Shown: positions 1 through 11,482 of the stretch, in pieces | Position numbering within the stretch: the stretch's first letter is position 1 | How the letters are laid out: every line of letters starts with the position of its first letter | Assembly: GCA_963978545.1 (NCBI GenBank) | Contig: OZ021732.1 | Coordinates: forward strand, 28,984,123-29,048,122 | Direction: 5' to 3' | Origin: Linyphia triangularis | Lineage: Eukaryota > Arthropoda > Arachnida > Araneae > Linyphiidae | DNA length: 64,000 nucleotides | The notes under the pieces: model-generated | What the model saw: only the letters and a program-made list of their open reading frames with translations | Databases searched by the model: none | What the model was told of the DNA's origin: nothing | Position numbers and translations under genes: made by a program

Positions 1-130
1 CAGAAAATGAAGGATGCCGCTTCCGCCACGCCCGTATTGTCTGCATAATGCATGGCCGTCAAAATGTGGCGGCCGTGAATCATGGACCAGAATACCATTC
101 GCTGACCCGAATGAGATTGTAAGCAATCGT
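1..130. other. G+C-rich edge segment, possible exon fragment
   Basis: The first 110 bases are close to 50% G+C, unlike the AT-rich DNA that follows. The minus strand reads open to the window edge, including a frame containing MVFWSMIHGRHILTAMHY and, just before it, a TCAG acceptor-like word. I do not recognise the product. It could be an exon of a gene to the left or an old repeat fragment. Confidence 0.15.
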
Positions 131-1280
131 TTATTTGATTCCGTGATGGACATTGAAAGTTTTTATGAAGGTTTTTTTTTTTTTAGTTTCGTTTTCAGAA
201 ACGGCTGTTGCTTGATTTCGTTTCGTCTAAATTCGGACTTCGATAAACAAAAAAGAAAAGTGACAAGCAACAGATTTAAGATTCCCGGGAAAATGTGAAA
301 ATCCGAATTGATTCATATTCAAGTGACTTTTCATCCTCGTTTTCTAGGGACAGTCCCTGAAAAATTCCTGAAAAGTGAGCATTTTAGTTCAGTTTGAAAT
401 ATCCTTATGATTATTTCTATTAAAAAATATACCAAGCCTTTTCCTTGGCTTTTTTTTTTTTTATTAAATAAACGACTTTTTTCCCCTTTATATTGGCGAA
501 TCCAAAAGTTCTGAGTCGGCAGCCCTGATCATAATGGAGTCATGGATGGATTACGCAACAAACTGTCGGTTATTACACCTGGGCAACACCAGCCGTTAGA
601 GACACGGTAAGGATTCCAGGGGCTTACAGCAACTCAACCATTTAACAGTAGCCAAAGATAAATAGGGTGCTGAAGAGTGCTAATGATTAGATATGAACAA
701 TCCTAAAATCAAGCGAGCACAGTACGAACAGCTGGTAATCGGCCGATTACTCTGAAGGCGGTCAAACCGATGTTAATGACACTACAAAAGATTCCGTGAC
801 AGCGGGTTATGAGTAAAAAAATAAGGTTAGCGTGTAATTTTTGGTAATCTATACCCTGAAATCTATATTTTGTTTAAAGAAAAGTTTTAGAAAATTCGTC
901 ATTGGAGCTCGAGATATCGTGGTCTTGCAGGGAAATTTGATAAAGTCAAAATTTGAATGAAATTTGTTATTTTGTGTCAGTGTCAGAAAAAATTGGCTAT
1001 GTCAATTGGTCTCCAACACAACATTGTTTTTGTACAGTAAATAATGCTCGAATATTTATAATTTAATAGGATTTTCCTGTAAGCACTGATAACTATTCAA
1101 TTACACAATTAATATTGGTCATTGCATTTAAATTTCTTGTGGATTGGGGAATTTATCGTTTTCGTTTTTTATATTTTCATTCATTAAAAAAATGTCTACC
1201 TAAGCGATATTTTTGTCTATAGTTATTGCATTATTTCTTTTGGATAAGTGAGATGGAGGAAAAATAGTCGCTGATGGGTA
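131..1280. other. Gene-free AT-rich stretch
   Basis: Poly-T runs occur near 173 and 450. A mildly G+C-richer patch at 500-800 has no supported ORF. No repeat shared with the rest of the window was seen. Confidence 0.4.
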
Positions 1281-1289
1281 ATGTTTTAG

Positions 1290-1730
1290 AACGAAGATAA
1301 TTCTATATTCAAGATGTTCGTTTTTCAACTTTTTACACCATTATCGAATTTTTAATGAATTTTTGGGTGTAGAGGTTTTAAAATGCATTACTACAGAAAT
1401 TTTAATCAAAATCGTTAAAGTTGTTTATTGGCAATTGCTGAAAAATATATTCTTTAATGACAGCTATCTTATGCGCATGCACTGTTTGGACGAAAACCTT
1501 AAAAGAAGCCCCATGGCCACCACTGACCGTCACTCAAAACTTGAGCATTGTAGTTTCATTTTCGAGAGTTATGCTGACCAGAAACACACTCAGAGACATT
1601 TTTTCTAGTTCACTTTTTTGAACTCAGAAAATTCTTAAACATAGGAAATAATTATATATATATATATTTACTGTATACAATACTTTTATTTCCCTAATAT
1701 TATATAATTGGGTATTTGAAAGTAAATATG
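1290..1730 (-). repeat. Dispersed family A, copy 1 (minus)
   Basis: Family A is an unclassified ~450-780-bp repeat with six copies in this window. On its own sense strand the landmarks are an ACTTTCAATTACCC head, a TG-rich spot, then GGTCAGCATAACTCCCGAAC, GCGCATAAGGTAGCT, and a palindrome close to CGATTTTGATCAAAATCG. In this copy they appear reversed: TTATGCTGACCAGAAACAC near 1570, CCATGGCCACCACTGACC near 1511, TATCTTATGCGCATG near 1467, and GGGTATTTGAAAGTAAA near 1711. The open frame 1363-1608 is incidental. Confidence 0.6.
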
Positions 1731-1734
1731 ATGT

Positions 1735-2420
1735 TTCTTTTTAACATCAATCGATTAAATTTCTCATCATTAGGCAAATAACAATTCATTGAAAATTTAT
1801 GAAACTTGTTATTCCCACTTTTTTATGCTAAATTCGTACAACGTATTCAAGTATTATTTTTATAAAAATTTAATGCACTTACTATATTTTATTAATGATA
1901 AAAGTAAATCGAAATTTTTTTAATTTTAGCGATTAACGAAGATTCTGTACACACCCTTGGAAACGAGCAGTTAAAACATACTACTAGCTGAGTGGCTTCA
2001 AGTTACCGAGTTAACCCTTCCCCCTCCTCTTTTTTTTAACCCGAGAAAAACAATCTCCATGAATACAAAACCAACCTCTCCCTGCGAGAAACAAATGCGG
2101 GACTATTTAACAAAGTCAGGAGTTTATCGGAACTGGCGATGAGTGGTTATACTAGTTCTAACTTAAGAAAAGAAAAAGCTAATTCAAATTTTAACTATCA
2201 AGTGCACAATCAGGAGTTGATTGCAACTTATTCTGAAATTTTCAGAATTCTCCGAATACTGGAAGTTAGTTTTTATTGACTATTACACACAAACTTTTTC
2301 ATGCTATTGTTATAGATATGGAACCTGACTCATTCCCGTTGAAAAAAGGGCGTTTTGCTTATTTCTACGTGTTTGTATATTTCGAACTTTTAGATATTAT
2401 TCTTTTCAATATCCAGAGTT
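1735..2420. other. Gene-free AT-rich stretch
   Basis: No repeat family or coding signal is recognised. There is a pyrimidine-rich patch at 2005-2040. Confidence 0.4.
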
Positions 2421-2422
2421 AA

Positions 2423-2683
2423 TTGAGGTCCTGAGAAGCAAAGGGGTCCCACTGATTTTTTAAAAATTTCTGTAATTTTTAAAGTAATTAAAAATTCTTA
2501 TTTGGCATATGCAAGTTAAAATTCATAATAGGCATAAGTAAAAACAGCTAGTAATATCTTCATTCTAGAGGTTAGTATTTGAACAACAAATAATTTTCAT
2601 AGAATTTAATATAAATAAGAAACTTTAAAATGTAAAGTTAAGAAAAGTCACTTATTAGACCCTTATGCTTCTCAGTCCCTCAA
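2423..2683. mobile_element. Inverted-repeat MITE family B, copy 1 (uninterrupted)
   Basis: About 261 bp with imperfect ~26-40-bp terminal inverted repeats: TTGAGGTCCTGAGAAGCAAA on the left and, read inward from the right end, TTGAGGGACTGAGAAGCATA. It has no ORF. It is very similar to 54985-55977 once the 723-bp insertion there is removed. A stretch of more than 50 bases ending AAACTTTAA (2625-2628 is the TTAA) is identical in both, so this copy shows the empty site. Confidence 0.75.
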
Positions 2684-2689
2684 TCAATA

Positions 2690-5600
2690 GTCTTAGTACT
2701 GTTGAAAAAACTCAAAAGGAAATACTGGAAATGTATCGTGGTGCCACTAAAATGCCGGTAGCTGATCGATATTTATAAGTATCGATTTTCATATACTATC
2801 TGTACTGGAGTATTCCAAATTTCCTTAGCGAAAGAGCCACTTTATCATATTTATGTTTACTGGCTTTGGTTCTTTCCTAACATTTTTTAAAGTGAAACTT
2901 TAAAACTGCATTTTTACCTTTAGAAAGAACAAAGAGAGAAGGACTTTCGAAGGAACCGTCCCCGTTTACATCAAAAGAGAATCATCAAGTTCAGTGATAA
3001 TGTCCAGCGCATGGATAAGTAAATAAATAAAAAATAAAAAAAGTTAGAAAAGGAAGGAAAAAAAAAATTGGCATCCACAAAGGCAGCAGTGTTATTTGAG
3101 TGGCATGTCCGTGGTGCTGCCAGAAAGCGTCGAGCCGTGAAAGCTGTGCGTGCCTCTGCGGCTCCCAAAAACCACCTCTCTCTCTCTCTCTCTCTGGAAA
3201 TACAAGGTTGCTAGGGATGAAAGAGGTGAGCCTCGTTTAGCTATTCCATTCCACCTTGGATGACGCCATTGAAAGACAGGTTATAAAGATAACTAGCAGT
3301 GGGTGTGACGTAACTAAAGTCATGTGGATAAAGGAAGGCATGAAATAATATATTGTAAGTTGATAGTGAAGGTGATTGGATGTCAGAAAAAAATAAAAAA
3401 GAGGGAACAAACTGTAAAATTTGTATGAAATCACAGATGAAAGTAACTAGAAGTTACGATGAAGAACAATCAACTACATCAGAGCCCCCCTCCCCACCCC
3501 CCCTTTCCCTTTCCCAAGGCCCGATTTAGAAAATTTAGCTGCCCTTATAGTAGCTGCCCATACCTTCTATTGACGACAGTTGGTGTAATTAAAATATTGA
3601 ACAAAAGGACTGAACAAAATATTGATAGTTACGCAATAATTCAGAATTTTTCATGCATTTTGGAGGCCCCCAAAATTCGTGTGTCCTATGGCTTGCAGGC
3701 TTCATGGGAAATATTGACCTAATTCCTCCTCTATTCGTTGCCTCGGTAATTTTGATATGCTTCTGGTGAATCCAACATCAATGTGTGTCATTGACTGCGC
3801 ACTACATAAAATAGAGTGGTTCATAATAAGTGCACTACAATGAATACCAGAAGAAAATTGCCTTACATTTGTATGTCTTAAGAGACAAAGCCAGGAAAAC
3901 TCCCACCGAAATCAACATTCTTAGATGAGTACAGTAATATTGAAGACAAAATTCGAAGCCAAACGTAAACATAAAAAATTGTATATCAAGAGTGTTTATC
4001 GTTCCTTTCTTGTCCTATATCGAAATTAATTTTTTTTAAACAAGGTACACTGAAATGATTGCTTCAACTCATGATTTTTTTTTATATTTATAATGATATA
4101 AGAATAGTAACTAGTTTAATTTTAATTATTTATTTATTGACAAATGAGTGAACGATTTTTGTAAAATATTTTGGCGCATATTGTGCTTGAAAAACATATT
4201 ATTCACAGTATAGATGATTGCTCATGAAACCTTCAAAAGCCAAATTCCCCATGAAATACTCCCCCCCCAAAAAAAAGAGTAAAAAAAGAGAGAGAGAGAA
4301 TTACGAGACATATGTCAGAAATAAGTAAGAAAATATTGCCTTATTGACCAAATTATCGCAGAGATGTGGAAAAGCTCTTCGTAACATTTAAACTCCCTCT
4401 CCAACCATAACAGGGCCGTAGACAGGGGGACCGACGAGAGAACCCCCTCCCTCCAAAATTGTGTGAAATCTAGTTTTCCCACTTCTCCTTCTTTTTTTGT
4501 GTAACTTGTTATATGTATTTAATCAAATCTTCGTCCATAACCCCCCCCCACCCCTTTCCCGAAAAAAAATCATGGCTACGGGCTTGAACCATAGCGATTC
4601 ATATGGTATTCAAAAGATGGAAATGGCATGTTATGAGATTTCCTCCCCTCTTCTCTAAGCAGCCTTGGATTTCCAGCAGAACCTGTGCCTCTATGTCCGT
4701 CACGCCAACTTCCGCTCCAGCGACTCTCCAGCTGCCTTGCTACCTGCATACGCCTGTTGGGGATATCAACGCCATTTTTTTTTCTTACCATCCTACCTGC
4801 CTTTCCCTCTTCAGCATCGCCGGTGGAGTCTGAAACAAAGCCCAATGTTCTAGAGGATGTGGACCAGGTGACAATCAATGGAGGCGGACAACACGGTTGG
4901 AAAAGATGTGCAAAGTTCCAAAGAGAAGCGGGTGGTTGTTTGCGATTTTATCCAGGAACCAATAGAGGATAGAGAGCTTATTCTGTTGATTTATAAATAA
5001 AACCTGAGAAAATCCGTCACGTGGACGGGTTGTGACTTGGGAATATTGCATTTGGCGTCAAACTTCACAGATCGCCACCATTGATGACGCAGTATCCTCT
5101 TTCTAGAAATGATTAATTTGGAGGTATTGCTGTCTACTAAACCTTAATTGTAAGTTTCATCTTCAACAAGAGAATACTGAGCTTACAATTGTAATGTTCT
5201 CTAAGTATACAAGTCTCAACTTGCAATTTGGCCATGTGACTTCTGTTAACGTTGATCGCGAGGCAAATTTTTGTGTTGTTGTTGTTGGTGTGATCCTGTG
5301 ACCTCCTTTTCATTCTTAATCCATGCCAGGAACAATAGACAAAAATCTCCGGGGTTGTGCTTGTGAAGTTCAAGAACGTCCTAGAATTCCAGAACACATA
5401 ACTGTGCGGTATTAGTTATGCAGTTAGGAATCCAACCACGATGACGTAAATAGGAAAACAATGAGAGACGTTGAAAATACCTGAAGTGGCCTTGTCAGTA
5501 TGTGTTCGATAACAATGTTTACAGCAGTGTTTTTTTTTCTGTTTTTTTTTCTTCTTACAATTCCAGAAAAACTTAGATTTTTCAATTGCCGATATTTTTT

Positions 5601-6169
5601 TTCATATTACTTATAGTCATCACATGGGCACTTCTTATTTGCATACCAAATTTAAACATCATAGCACTATCCGTTCTTGAGTTATGCACAAACTGATCTA
5701 CATACATACCATTTTTTTAATACAATTGTGTTCCTTTACAACCAAATTGACATGGATCGAAAGTATGCTATAAACATGGGTAGAGGTGCGAAGATGGTTC
5801 ATGCATAAGTAAGAATAGATAGATTAGCTTAAACTTTTTACCGATAGTTTTTTTTTACGTTGCAGAACTTGTTACTTGATTCAGAAGTATTATACCTTGG
5901 TTCTGTTGAGAAGCCTCCCGTTTTCCCCAAAGTGAATATTATTTGTTATTGATAATATCTGGATTGATTGTTTGCTTCGAATTTCGATCTTTATAGTATA
6001 TATTTATATACACTACAATAATTCTCTACTATTGTAAAGATTGGGTAACCACTTTTTTTTATCGATTAGTACCACCAAAAAGTCTTAGTTATGACTTCGA
6101 ACTTTAAACTAGATTGTTTGGAGAACTAAATATGTAGCTTTAATTTTTTTTAATGTCGTATGAGATCGT

Positions 6170-6204
<35 letters not shown>

Positions 6205-6417
6205 TCTAATAGCACACTCAATAATTACGGTTATAACTTTAAATTAAACTAGAAGATATAGGATTAGGGCCTGATCCGAAATTCATCTATTCTAAGGACA
6301 CAACAAGTTCCAATAAATATGAATATTCAAACTATTAGTTCCAAAACATATGAACTTTTTAGCAGGTATAGAAACAGTAATAGAATGTGATTTGCGAAAT
6401 TTTAAAGTAAAATAAAT

Positions 6418-6450
<33 letters not shown>

Positions 6451-7578
6451 ATTTAGGGGGGGGGGGGGGTGCGGCGGAATTGTCCATAAAAAAATTATTG
6501 TTTCCTTAAATTTAGTAAGTAATTTTTAATTTCTGATGTTCTCCTGCCTATCAAAAATGTCATATTACATACTTGAGTGAAAAGTGACACAAATCAAAAT
6601 TTAACAGCGGCAGAAGGAGTGGCTGCAACGTGACGTAGTCAAGGTGACTGAACATGATGTTGGGGCAAGGGAGAAGGGGTGAGGGCAAAAAGTCAAAATT
6701 TTGCGTGGCACAATAACGTAAGTCCCCTAAAATAACCAGTAAGGATATAATTAAAGTTGTACTAAAAAAGTCCGTAATTAAAGATTACTATTGCATTTTT
6801 GTAAAATATTTTCTATTTAACTACAACACAGATAAGTCCCTGCTGTTTCAACACTACTCAGTTGATTTTAAAATGCAAAATATGACAAGTGAATAAAACT
6901 CAAGACAGGCGCAATAAAAGAAACATCCGCTATAAACACGATTAAATAACGATTCATTTTATTCGCAAAGGTCCCATAACGCCGACCCTCAGACTTCGGG
7001 CATTTAATTTTTTAAAACGACGCTTTAAGGAGATTAGTATTCCAACGTTGTTGCGAGGTAAAGATGAAAGCGGTTCGTTTGACTATGATGCCCTCTTTCG
7101 CAATAAAATGAATCGGTAATGAGCAAGCATCTCGTAAATCAACGATTGGCTGTCTGTAATTTAAATCTTACGTATCACAGGAGATCTCTGATGAATCCTC
7201 GAGGCGGTTAAACCAGTTACTATTCTCAAAAATAAAATTGAGGAAAATCGCTAGCTGTGGTTTGTGTTGTGAAATGATATTCCCGGCTCATCGGAAAGAA
7301 AGAAAAGATGGCAAACGTATTATCCCGTAGAACGTTGGCGAACTTTTTATCGGAAAAGAAATGTTCACCAGTTGTTGAATTTCTTTCCAGTTGCCAAATT
7401 TTTTTGTAAATCTGAATAAACTATTTATTGAAAATAATATAATCCGCATCATTCTCATTGAATGCATAAATACATCATGGACTGTGGTTCAGTAAATTGA
7501 AAACTTTGTTAAAATAAACTGCGTAATTCTCCGGGAATTGAACTTTTTTCAGAAGCTATTTTTAACTTTCTTAAAATG

Positions 7579-7609
<31 letters not shown>

Positions 7610-7620
7610 AAATTCATAAG
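2690..7620. other. Gene-free stretch with simple repeats
   Basis: Contains a (CT)n run near 3177-3195, a G+C-richer patch at 3070-3175 whose forward frame (GASTKAAVLFEWHVRGAARK) I cannot identify, C-rich runs near 3486, 4261 and 4541, and poly-T runs of about 30 at 6171 and 6419, the latter near a G-run at 6456. A G+C-richer block at 4600-4980 has several overlapping open frames, none with family features. Confidence 0.4.
5600..5735 (+). repeat. Decayed dispersed-repeat tail
   Basis: Text of the type GCATACCAAATTTAAACATC, CCGTTCTTGAGTTATGCAC, CTACATACATACC is the worn form of a common end found in many invertebrate interspersed repeats (normally followed by ACAGAC repeats). The family is not resolved. 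Confidence 0.25.
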
Positions 7621-7625
7621 TCGAA

Positions 7626-7830
7626 CCAATCCAATAGTTCGCGTAATCGATCGCCAACAAAAAAGTCGCCAATGGTTAAAGAGATAAAACGTAAGATTCA
7701 AATGGATATTACGCATTATCCCGTCGACCTTTTAATGGTAACAAAAAGTTCATGAAACGTAGTCTGCCAATCCAATAGTTAGCGTAGTCGAGCGACATCT
7801 AAAAGTGCGCCAACGATCGAAGGTATAATA
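7626..7830 (+). repeat. Degenerate 141-bp direct repeat
   Basis: CCAATCCAATAGTTCGCGTA at 7626 recurs as CCAATCCAATAGTTAGCGTA at 7767, followed in both by a GTCGAGCG/ATCGATCG-like word and an A-rich run before GTCGCC/GTGCGCC. This makes two units at a 141-base period. Function unknown. Confidence 0.5.
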
Positions 7831-8066
7831 ATAACATGTGCAAGAATACAGTGACCTTACATCTCTTTCGAAAGGGAAAAATGTCTTTGTCAAGCCGTGA
7901 CGCAACAGGAAAAAATTCAGCAGTTGGTGAACTTTTTATTACAAAAAAAGGTAAATGGGATGATAATACGTAAGTGTCGAAATGGTTTTTATTTAACATT
8001 TTTGAAAGAGGCATCTTCAAAAAAATTGTTTTGTGACACTGTCACTAAGAGATCGCTTCTAGAAAT

Positions 8067-8101
<35 letters not shown>

Positions 8102-9899
8102 TACTTCGGGTCCAGATACCGAACATGTACAATTTGTTGACATTTAATGACTCAAATCTTTCGGTGTAAATATCTACATGATAAAAAAAAAATAATAAAA
8201 AAAAATACATACGAAAGTGTCGCCAATTTGGCGTGTTTGATGACAAAACTTGCCTTCAAATATCCCCGTTCTAATATGACATCCCAATCTGTAGCTAAGA
8301 TGTTGCCGATGTTAAGTTCCCATAGTGTTACTGAGAGTACACTCTTCCATTCGAATTTTAAAAACACTTCCGGTCGAACTTGATGCGATCCTACTAATAG
8401 ACAGATCTTTAAACTGATATAAAGCACATGTCTATAGAATTTACAATTTAGACTCGACGAATTGCAAATTGAATCGTGGTCGTCATTTCATATAATTCTG
8501 GTTGAATTTTGGAATGGAAATTCATTATGGCGAGACCTTTCAATTGACACACAGGACGTGTCTGTTGCATTTTTAGGTTTATCTGGGAATCTTGACCCTA
8601 GATTGACAGAGCCAGCCAGTATAGAACCAAGTCATTATACAAGTCATCCCGACAAAGACTAAGGCGTTATGCAGAAATTTCTATCTTGGCTCTTGTAGAT
8701 TTATTAGTTAGATATTTGACGAAAATTTTAGTAGTTTTATATTTTAGTAGTTAGAATTATTTTCAATTATCCTATATGTAATAAAAAGTAATGAAACTAT
8801 TGCATTCGATTAAAAAAATATCGATTTTTTGTCCCTACATTTCTATAAAGTTAAAAAAAAAAATGGTCTAGAAAAAATGTCTGTCTGTGGTTTGTAAAAG
8901 TGTCGTTTTACTGATTATCTACCTCATAGTGAAAGTTAAACATTGATTTACTAGTTAATGTTGTTAAACTCTTCAAAACTCTCATTCAATTTTCCATGAA
9001 TCATGTCCTTTCAGACATAGAAATTTAAAAGAAAAATTAAAAATATTTTTTATTAGACCTTTAATGCCTTTATATAACTTTATAAAGCAATACTATAAAC
9101 AAAAATATTTGAGACTTAAAACACCTAATATTTAAATGTAAAAGCACACAGATGAATGGTGAATAATGACAGGGTTGAAACAAGAAGCCATTGACGCGAA
9201 GTTCTTTCAAAACACATTTATGTAATTGATTTTTATGTTATAAAAGGTGGAAATATTTTTATAAGAAAATAACTTCATCCGGTTCTAAATTGCAAAGGCG
9301 CCGAGAAAGAACTATGAATTATGGCAGAATATGGCATTTCTGTTGGAAAGGAAATTTCTTAATATTATTTTTCGACTATTATACTTACATCGAATTACAT
9401 GTTTCAACTTCTTCCCATACTAAGTAAAGAGAAATTACAATTAGAATTAAAATTCTCATTTTTTAAAAAATTTCTAATAATCTCCAAAATGTAGCGTCAT
9501 GAAATAAATTCGAAATATAAAGTTTTAAAAATTGAATATATTACAAATGATTCATTTTCAAAACCGATATCATATAAAAAAAATTACATAAAATGTACTA
9601 AATATTATATTAATTTAAAGTTTAATACATGTCTCCAAAGCTATCTTTTTTTTTAAAAAAACAACAACCTTTCTTTTACAATTGGACTAGGACTGTGGCT
9701 TTATTAAAACTGGAATAACAAAATGTTTATCTTTCGTTATCGCCACACTTAAATTAAACAACTTATCGGATGTTAGCTGTGTAGATGTAGAATTTGACCT
9801 TTCATCGAAATTTTCCTATTCTATAACGCGAAAACAAGGCGCTACACTACCACCATAAACCGCCTGACCCCATCTCCAGACAAAAAAAATTCAACTTTC
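7831..9899. other. AT-rich gene-free stretch upstream of FBXL14
   Basis: A poly-T run of about 31 lies at 8067-8097. Two consecutive open frames at 8147-8383 and 8462-8662 have mixed codons, but I recognise no family and no splice structure. After 8700 the sequence is plain AT-rich DNA. Confidence 0.35.
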
Positions 9900-10045
9900 C
9901 CCAACTCACCAATAACAAAGTTTTTTCATTCCCCTCCCTCGAGGGGGTGCGGAGGGGGAGAATTCCGTCGATCTCTGTGACAAGCGAACAGGGAGGGAAG
10001 AAAAGGGGGGCGACAGAAGTAAACCAGAAAAAAAATTTCCCTCAA

Positions 10046-10050
10046 CCAAT
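10046..10050 (+). promoter_or_regulatory. CCAAT box
   Basis: CCAAT in the context CTCAACCAATCG, about 215 bases upstream of the chosen ATG and 20 bases before the CRE. This is a typical position for NF-Y binding in TATA-less promoters. The match is seen; function is inferred. Confidence 0.4.
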
Positions 10051-10069
10051 CGTATTCCTTCCAAAATCC

Positions 10070-10077
10070 TGACGTCA
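10070..10077. promoter_or_regulatory. Perfect palindromic CRE (TGACGTCA)
   Basis: The full 8-bp CREB/ATF site TGACGTCA lies in the CpG-rich segment about 190 bases before the FBXL14 start codon and next to a CCAAT box. The full palindrome near a start site is the strong form of the element. It suggests CREB/ATF input to the gene, by inference. Confidence 0.5.
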
Positions 10078-10176
10078 CGCCGACTCTCGGCCAGAACGTT
10101 AGTTGGGCGGCGTTTCCATTCGCCTCTGTCTCGTTTCCCTCGCAAAACACGCAGACGAGAACGCGACGCGGTGTGG

Positions 10177-10182
10177 ATGTAA
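10177..10182 (+). promoter_or_regulatory. Start-stop upstream ORF (ATGTAA)
   Basis: An ATG is followed at once by TAA in the FBXL14 leader, 83 bases before the main ATG. Such minimal ORFs can stall ribosomes or lower downstream translation in other eukaryotic genes. It matters only if transcription starts upstream of 10177. Confidence 0.35.
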
Positions 10183-10193
10183 AATCGACTCGG

Positions 10194-10214
10194 ATGTTCG
10201 AATTCAGCGTTTGA
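10194..10214 (+). promoter_or_regulatory. Six-codon upstream ORF in the FBXL14 leader
   Basis: ATG at 10194 reads six codons (MFEFSV) to TGA 10212-10214 and is out of frame with the main start at 10265. With the ATGTAA before it, every ATG between the putative promoter and the main start ends quickly. This pattern is compatible with reinitiation or leaky scanning. Confidence 0.35.
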
Positions 10215-10264
10215 AATCTTCTTGTGGATATATCGTCCTACATTTTTCAGTGTGGCTCTATCGA

Positions 10265-11482
10265 ATGACAGTGCAACCTATGGAGGGCAACGAAAGGCCC
10301 GAGACTCACGTTTCGTGTTTATATCCCGAAATTCTGGCCCTCATTTTCAGTTATCTGGACGTGAAAGACAAAGGGAGCGCGGCACAAGTTTGTGCTTCAT
10401 GGCGGGAAGCAGCCTACCACAAGTCCGTGTGGAGAGGCGTGGAGGCCAAACTTCACTTGCGGAGATCGAACCCGTCTTTGTTCGAGAGCTTAGTACAGCG
10501 GGGAATAAGAAGAGTCCAGATCCTCAGTCTGAAGCGAAGTTTGCGAGATGTGGTATTAGGCATTCCAAACATCGAGAGCCTCAACCTGATCGGCTGCTAC
10601 AACCTGACTGATGTGTGGCTGACCCAAGGGATGGTACAAGAGGTTCCCACCCTCACGGTGCTCAATCTCAGCATGTGCAAGCAGATTACCGATCACAGTC
10701 TCAGAAAGATATCTGAGTACGCTAAAAACCTGCAAGTGCTGGACTTAGGTGGTTGCAGCAACGTCACGAACTCTGGTCTGTTGTTGATCGCGTGGGGACT
10801 CACCAAACTGAAGAGTCTCAACCTTCGTAGTTGCAGGCATGTTTCGGACGCTGGCATTGGTTTCTTGGCTGGTTCTGGAAGCCACATGGCCGAGGGAACT
10901 TTAGACTTGGAATATCTAAGTCTCCAGGACTGTCAGAAGCTAACTGATGACGGTCTCAAACACTTGAGTGTCGGTCTCAAGAACCTGAAAAGCATCAACC
11001 TCAGTTTCTGCGCGAGTGTCACGGACTCTGGTCTAAAGCACCTGGCTAGGATAACGTCGTTGAAAGACCTGAACTTGAGAAGCTGCGACAACATATCGGA
11101 CATGGGCCTCGCTTACCTGGCGGAAAATAACTCCAGGGTGACAATACTGGACGTTAGTTTTTGTGACAGAGTAGGTGACCAGGGCTTGCTGCACATATCC
11201 CAAGGATTGTTTAATCTTCGAAGTTTGAGCTTGAACGCGTGTCCCATTACCGACGAGGGTTTAGGACGCATTGCCAGGACGTTGACGGATTTACGCACAT
11301 TGAATATTGGACAATGCAGTCGAGTAACAGATAAAGGGCTGAGCCTAGTTTCTGAGCATTTGCTCAGGCTCTTTTGTATCGACCTTTACGGATGTACCAA
11401 TATTACTACTGTAGGATTGGAGAAAGTGATGCAATTACCTCAACTTAGTGTCCTTAATTTAGGTTTGTGGCAAAAGAGGTGA
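10265..11482 (+). CDS. FBXL14: F-box/LRR protein, FBXL14 (Partner of paired) ortholog
   Basis: Substrate receptor of an SCF (Skp1-Cul1-F-box) ubiquitin ligase. In the family the F-box binds Skp1 and the curved LRR array binds the target; vertebrate FBXL14 targets Snail-type factors and fly Ppa targets Paired. Seen: 405 codons from ATG 10265. An F-box at about residues 17-60 (key stretch SYLDVKDKGSAAQVC, then YHKSVWRGVEAKLHL) is followed by about 11 cysteine-type LRRs (recurring LNLRSC, LSFC, ITD/VTD) to the end. The protein aligns over its whole length with the vertebrate protein as I remember it (SLNLIGCYNLTD, NIGQC, DLYGCT, LNLGLWQ). The open frame reaches back to 10103, but only from a TTG; ATG 10265 or 10280 lies just before the family start (ETHVSCLY). 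There is no intron inside the exon. Oddity: the end LGLWQKR is shorter than the vertebrate tail, and a GT donor-like site (GAG/GTGACG) overlaps the stop, so a short 3' exon is possible. Length is near the vertebrate protein (about 400-420 aa). Confidence 0.95.
   Translation: MTVQPMEGNERPETHVSCLYPEILALIFSYLDVKDKGSAAQVCASWREAAYHKSVWRGVEAKLHLRRSNPSLFESLVQRGIRRVQILSLKRSLRDVVLGIPNIESLNLIGCYNLTDVWLTQGMVQEVPTLTVLNLSMCKQITDHSLRKISEYAKNLQVLDLGGCSNVTNSGLLLIAWGLTKLKSLNLRSCRHVSDAGIGFLAGSGSHMAEGTLDLEYLSLQDCQKLTDDGLKHLSVGLKNLKSINLSFCASVTDSGLKHLARITSLKDLNLRSCDNISDMGLAYLAENNSRVTILDVSFCDRVGDQGLLHISQGLFNLRSLSLNACPITDEGLGRIARTLTDLRTLNIGQCSRVTDKGLSLVSEHLLRLFCIDLYGCTNITTVGLEKVMQLPQLSVLNLGLWQKR

Larger units (their letters stand above)
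9900..10264 (+). promoter_or_regulatory. CpG-rich promoter and 5' leader of the FBXL14 gene
   Basis: The base composition changes sharply here: flanks are about 30% G+C, while this stretch is G+C-rich and dense in CpG (10080-10200 especially). No TATA box is seen at a useful distance. It holds a CCAAT box and a CRE (listed separately), then a leader with two short upstream ORFs. The gene-proximal position and composition make it the likely core promoter. The start site cannot be placed from sequence alone. Two reverse-strand open frames here (9906-10150) are compositional and show no family features. Confidence 0.6.

Noticed and set aside
4603..4972. Coding exon in overlapping frames
   Set aside because: Several overlapping frames of equal length, no recognisable residues and no consistent splice sites.
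8147..8662. Split gene from two adjacent ORFs
   Set aside because: Different frames, no clear donor/acceptor pair and no family similarity.
10103..10264. N-terminal extension of the FBXL14 frame to 459 residues
   Set aside because: The frame begins at a TTG, has no family similarity before ETHVSCLY, and overlaps the CpG-rich leader. ATG 10265 or 10280 is better.
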